Shown piece after piece: positions 61,154 to 64,000 of a DNA stretch of 64,000 nucleotides. The stretch's first letter is position 1. The number at the start of each line of letters is the position of its first letter. Source of the stretch: Oscillospiraceae bacterium (lineage in GTDB: Bacteria > Bacillota > Clostridia > Oscillospirales > SIG627); NCBI GenBank assembly GCA_034925865.1, contig JAYFRN010000005.1:69964-133963 (forward strand). Direction: 5' to 3'. Below the pieces are notes generated by a model. That model ran no database searches. It worked only from the letters and a program-made list of their open reading frames with translations, and was not told the DNA's origin. Position numbers and translations under genes: made by a program.

Positions 61154-62905
61154 ATGAAGAAGGAACAAAGAGCTCAGCGAGAATATGAGTTTATAAAAAA
61201 GTCGCTTCCGAAGTTCAAAAAGCAGATGATGGAAACGAAAAGCAGTAAGCTGTGGCACATGGAATCCATCATCAGACAGAAGATAAAAGATCTGAAGCTG
61301 CTGCCTTCCCACGATCTTGACGGTTACAAAGAGATCACGGACGGTTATATGAGTCTGCTATGTGAAATTTCGGAGCGGCTTTTGGAAAACTACAACAAGT
61401 CTAATAAAACAGATTACCGATTCAACGATGTCGTACGGGAAGATTATCGAGGCTATCTGGATTCAGGGATTATCTCCATACTGATCACCAGCCATTTACC
61501 GAAAATCGTCATCGAAGAATTTCAACGGCTGCTGCCGGAAAATCCGAAGGACGAATACCAAGAAGCCAGAAAAATGCGGCGTAAATTTTTTCTCCACCTT
61601 GGTGAAACCAACACCGGGAAAACTTATGATGCGTTGCAGCGCTTAAAGCAGTGCGGCGGAGGAGTGTATTTAGCTCCACTGAGAATATTGGCTCTTGAAA
61701 ACTACGAAAGACTGAACGCGGAAGGAATCCCATGCAATCTCCTCACCGGGGAAGAAGAGCTTCATGTAAATGGGGCGCATCATGCCAGCTGTACGATTGA
61801 AAAAGTGGATATCCGAAGGCCTTATGATGTTGCGGTGATAGACGAAATACAGCTCTTATCCGATTCCCATCGCGGCGACGCGTGGACAAGAGCTGTCCTG
61901 GGTCTCTGTTGCCCCGAGATTCATATCTGCGGCGCGTTGAACGCTAAAGAGCAAATTATGCGAATGATACGTGACTGCGGGGACGATTATGAGATCACAG
62001 AGTATTCCCGCTTGATACCGCTTCAAACGCTTAAAGCCAACATCCGATTTAACGACATAGAGCCCGGAGACGCGTTGATTGCCTTTTCAAGGAAGGGTGT
62101 CCTATCGCTGTCTCGGTATTTTTCCGAAAAGGGAATAAAAAACAGCATAATTTACGGCGATTTGCCTCCCGAGGTAAGAAGAATGCAGTACGACGCTTTT
62201 CTGAGCGGTAAAAGTAATATACTGATATCGACAGACGCGATCGGTATGGGCGTAAATCTGCCAATTCGCAGAATCATTTTCACAGAGCTGGAGAAATATG
62301 ACGGAGAACAGCACCGGATTCTTACATCACAGGAGATCAAGCAGATCGCCGGCCGGGCGGGACGTGTCGGAATATATGATATCGGTTATGTGGCATGCAC
62401 TGACGGTGACAGCTGCTTTGTTGAAGATCAGCTTCTCATACCCGACGCAGAGATACCTTGCGCGGTTGTGGGACCAAGCGAAGCTATCCTTGACATTGGT
62501 ATGCTGCCGCTCAGGGAAAAGCTGGCGCTTTGGAGCACCAGAGCGGAATCTTTGAATTATTACCGGAAAAAAGACGTTAGGGATTTAATTCTCGTTTTGG
62601 ACAAGCTTCAGCCATTTCGACTGCCGGAAACGGTACAGTGGCGTCTGATGATGCTGCCTTTTGATGTACACAGCGAAGAGCTTTTAAATCAATTTCTTGT
62701 TTATGCCGACGAAGCATTCAACATGAATGCGAGCTGCTTATCGAAACCGGAGCTGTATTCACACATGCTCTCGGAGTGTGAGGTTTATTACCAGAAGATA
62801 AACCTCTACTATTCTTTTTCAAAGAGCATTGGTCTTTACTTTGATGAGCAATGGGTATATAACGCAAGAAGACAGATCAGCGATGAGATCAATCGGTTGT
62901 TATAA
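61154..62905 (+). CDS. Suv3-like ATP-dependent RNA helicase
   Basis: A 583-aa superfamily-2 helicase resembling mitochondrial Suv3. Motif I is HLGETNTGKTYDALQRLKQC (about residues 153-172), Ia is YLAPLRILALENYERLN, motif II is VAVIDEIQLLSD (DEIQ, not DEAD), motif III-like is CGAL. Motif V is ILISTDAIGMGVNLPIRRII and motif VI is IKQIAGRAGRVG. The ~150-residue N-terminal helical region is not the eukaryotic one. A role in RNA decay is likely from family; no exonuclease partner is adjacent. Confidence 0.85.
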   Translation: MKKEQRAQREYEFIKKSLPKFKKQMMETKSSKLWHMESIIRQKIKDLKLLPSHDLDGYKEITDGYMSLLCEISERLLENYNKSNKTDYRFNDVVREDYRGYLDSGIISILITSHLPKIVIEEFQRLLPENPKDEYQEARKMRRKFFLHLGETNTGKTYDALQRLKQCGGGVYLAPLRILALENYERLNAEGIPCNLLTGEEELHVNGAHHASCTIEKVDIRRPYDVAVIDEIQLLSDSHRGDAWTRAVLGLCCPEIHICGALNAKEQIMRMIRDCGDDYEITEYSRLIPLQTLKANIRFNDIEPGDALIAFSRKGVLSLSRYFSEKGIKNSIIYGDLPPEVRRMQYDAFLSGKSNILISTDAIGMGVNLPIRRIIFTELEKYDGEQHRILTSQEIKQIAGRAGRVGIYDIGYVACTDGDSCFVEDQLLIPDAEIPCAVVGPSEAILDIGMLPLREKLALWSTRAESLNYYRKKDVRDLILVLDKLQPFRLPETVQWRLMMLPFDVHSEELLNQFLVYADEAFNMNASCLSKPELYSHMLSECEVYYQKINLYYSFSKSIGLYFDEQWVYNARRQISDEINRLL

Positions 62906-63089
62906 AATTGTATATGTCTGTTTTAAACAGCAGGTTTAGAGCTTTGCTGAAATTACGGAAGATAATTTTTTCGAATTCACAGAATATGGAGTGAAATATT
63001 AGCATGACGCCTGACAAGATCGAAAATATCACATATACTTGCGGCAATATAATTCTAATATAAATCCAGAATTTCGGAGGAGAAATCAT

Positions 63090-63452
63090 ATGAAAAAGCT
63101 ATGCTTTGTTCTATGCTTGATTATAATTCAAGGCGTTGTTCTCGCGGGATGCTCGGAAAAAACTTCCGTAATACCGTTGGGCGTTTATTCATATCAGGAA
63201 TCCGATGAACCCGTAAAACCGAACGTTACATTGCGTGAGGACAACAGGTTTCAATTTGAATTTTCAATAGTCAGCAGCTATTGCGCCATCGGTACTTATA
63301 TAGTTGATGGCAAGAATCTGATTCTGAATACGGACGACGGTAATAACAAGTATGTTTTTGAAATAAAAGATAAAACCTTAATTATCAATAAAAAAGAATC
63401 GTCAGAGCTTCCTTCATATGTAAAAATACCTGATAGGTCAGTTTTTAAATGA
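63090..63452 (+). CDS. Small lipoprotein, function unknown
   Basis: A 120-aa lipoprotein with signal peptide and lipobox (FVLCLIIIQGVVLAGCSEK), then a beta-sandwich-like domain (GVYSYQESDEPVKPNVTLRE, NRFQFEFSIVSSYCAIGTYI, NLILNTDDGNNKYVFEIKDK). Such short DUF-type lipoproteins recur in Clostridia. GGAGGAG lies 7 nt before ATG 63090. Monocistronic, closed by a terminator. Confidence 0.7.
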   Translation: MKKLCFVLCLIIIQGVVLAGCSEKTSVIPLGVYSYQESDEPVKPNVTLREDNRFQFEFSIVSSYCAIGTYIVDGKNLILNTDDGNNKYVFEIKDKTLIINKKESSELPSYVKIPDRSVFK

Positions 63453-63456
63453 AATT

Positions 63457-63499
63457 ATCGCCGGAAAGACCGATTTATCGATTTTTCCGGCGATTTTTT
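63457..63499 (+). terminator. Intrinsic terminator
   Basis: ATCGCCGGAAA / TTTCCGGCGAT followed by TTTTTT. Confidence 0.9.
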
Positions 63500-63502
63500 A
63501 TT

Positions 63503-63641
63503 TAATGCTTGCTGAGAAATCATAAAACACATACGACAGTAAATTACGGAAAAGATGAAAACAATTGATTGAACAGACGGCAATCAATGGATACTGAGTG
63601 TTTCGGCTGGTTTTCAACTGCAAAACTTCAGTAACATTATT
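63503..63641 (+). repeat. Dispersed repeat family 2, copy 2d
   Basis: TAATGCTTGCTGAGAAATCA, AAACACATACGACAGTAAA, CAATCAATGGATACTGA and CGGCTGGTTTTCAACTGCAA, ending AAACTTCAGTAACATTAT. The central AATTGGTCG hairpin is lost. It abuts the 3' end of rlmH. Confidence 0.7.
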
Positions 63642-64000
63642 TATGATATTTTCCTCCCGCGGCGATTGAAAAGGCGCGGTAAGTCTGCTCGCAGAGCATA
63701 AGCCTCATCAGCGAGTGGGGAAAAGTCATTCTCGAAAAAGAGAGACGCAGATCGCAGCATGATTTGACGCTCTCGGACAGTCCGAATGAAGAGCCTATTA
63801 CAAAAGCGACACCAGAATAGCCGGAAATAGTTACCGACGAAATATAATCAGACAGTTCTTCTGAGGACATTTGCTTTCCTTCGACACAGAGGGCAATTTT
63901 TTTAATACCCGAGAGTGCCGACAGCTCTGTGATCAGTAAAAAGGCCTCTTTTTCGAGCGCCGCAGTAATATCTCCGGCCGAGGGCCGCTCCGGAAGCGGA
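63637..64000 (-). CDS. rlmH: 23S rRNA (pseudouridine1915-N3)-methyltransferase, 3' part
   Basis: The last ~120 residues of RlmH (about 160 aa in full); the 5' end lies beyond the window. SPOUT-knot motifs are ALCVEGKQMSSEELSDYI, GVAFVIGSSFGLSESV and the C-terminal SLMRLMLCEQTYRAFSIAAG, ending KYHK. It methylates the pseudouridine in helix 69 of the large subunit. The stop lies inside the edge of repeat copy 2d. Confidence 0.93.
   Translation of the reverse strand, partial: PLPERPSAGDITAALEKEAFLLITELSALSGIKKIALCVEGKQMSSEELSDYISSVTISGYSGVAFVIGSSFGLSESVKSCCDLRLSFSRMTFPHSLMRLMLCEQTYRAFSIAAGGKYHK

Overview
The window reads as chromosomal DNA of an AT-rich, spore-forming anaerobe of the Clostridia. 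A full-length spoIVA (spore coat morphogenetic ATPase) is the best lineage marker. TTGACA-N17-TATAAT promoters, strong AGGAGG ribosome sites, a BirA/BioY biotin pair, tandem c-di-GMP-I riboswitches and a KdpDE-like/Trk potassium block fit the same group. No rRNA, tRNA or CRISPR array was seen. The species cannot be named from the sequence alone.

Layout. 0-7.6 kb: a sigma-70-like protein with a long C-terminal extension, a tandem GNAT acetyltransferase, a TetR-ABC transporter-FtsX permease operon, a HEAT-like protein of unknown role and a nonsense-interrupted gene. 7.9-10.5 kb: a cheC-cheD pair without other chemotaxis genes, and an XRE regulator. 10.9-15.4 kb: a conserved unknown protein, an SGNH esterase and asparagine synthetase. 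15.5-23 kb: a head-to-tail array of GNAT acetyltransferases, methyltransferases, a HAD hydrolase, a Nif3-like protein and a truncated DinB protein. It sits behind a consensus promoter, a 36-codon leader ORF and an intrinsic terminator, and carries many recombination scars. 23-29.6 kb: an IS701-like transposase remnant, then trkH-trkA-trkA-TPR and a KdpDE-like two-component system. 29.8-32.3 kb: a gene graveyard (winged-helix, tape-measure and leucine-rich-protein remnants). 32.3-39.2 kb: an ABC-2 exporter with paralogous Cys-motif lipoproteins, one of them frameshifted. 39.5-44.1 kb: an ECF sigma factor, a membrane anti-sigma factor with a DUF4367 domain, and secreted proteins that share one promoter motif. 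44.1-49.7 kb: a sirtuin, birA-bioY, a lipoprotein, a nucleotidyltransferase, a kinase pseudogene and a GNAT. 49.7-53.7 kb: spoIVA, a receiver-type regulator and two complete c-di-GMP riboswitches in series before an unknown membrane protein. 53.8-56.3 kb: TetR-DUF6323-DUF6179 behind a perfect 26-bp palindrome. 56.5-64 kb: a sugar-binding lipoprotein, a group II intron scrap, a GH42-like hydrolase, a Suv3-like helicase, a small lipoprotein and the 3' part of rlmH.

The most system-like part is the ECF regulon at 39.5-44.1 kb. Four copies of one 33-nt promoter (TGACACCTAT-N13-ACGTATATAT) lie before the sigma gene and before two secreted-protein genes, so a self-activating sigma/anti-sigma pair probably drives unknown exported proteins. 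The array at 15.7-23 kb looks like a resistance or metabolite-modification array assembled by repeated gene replacement under an attenuator. Two families of hairpin-rich dispersed repeats (five copies each recognised) are scattered across the intergenic DNA.
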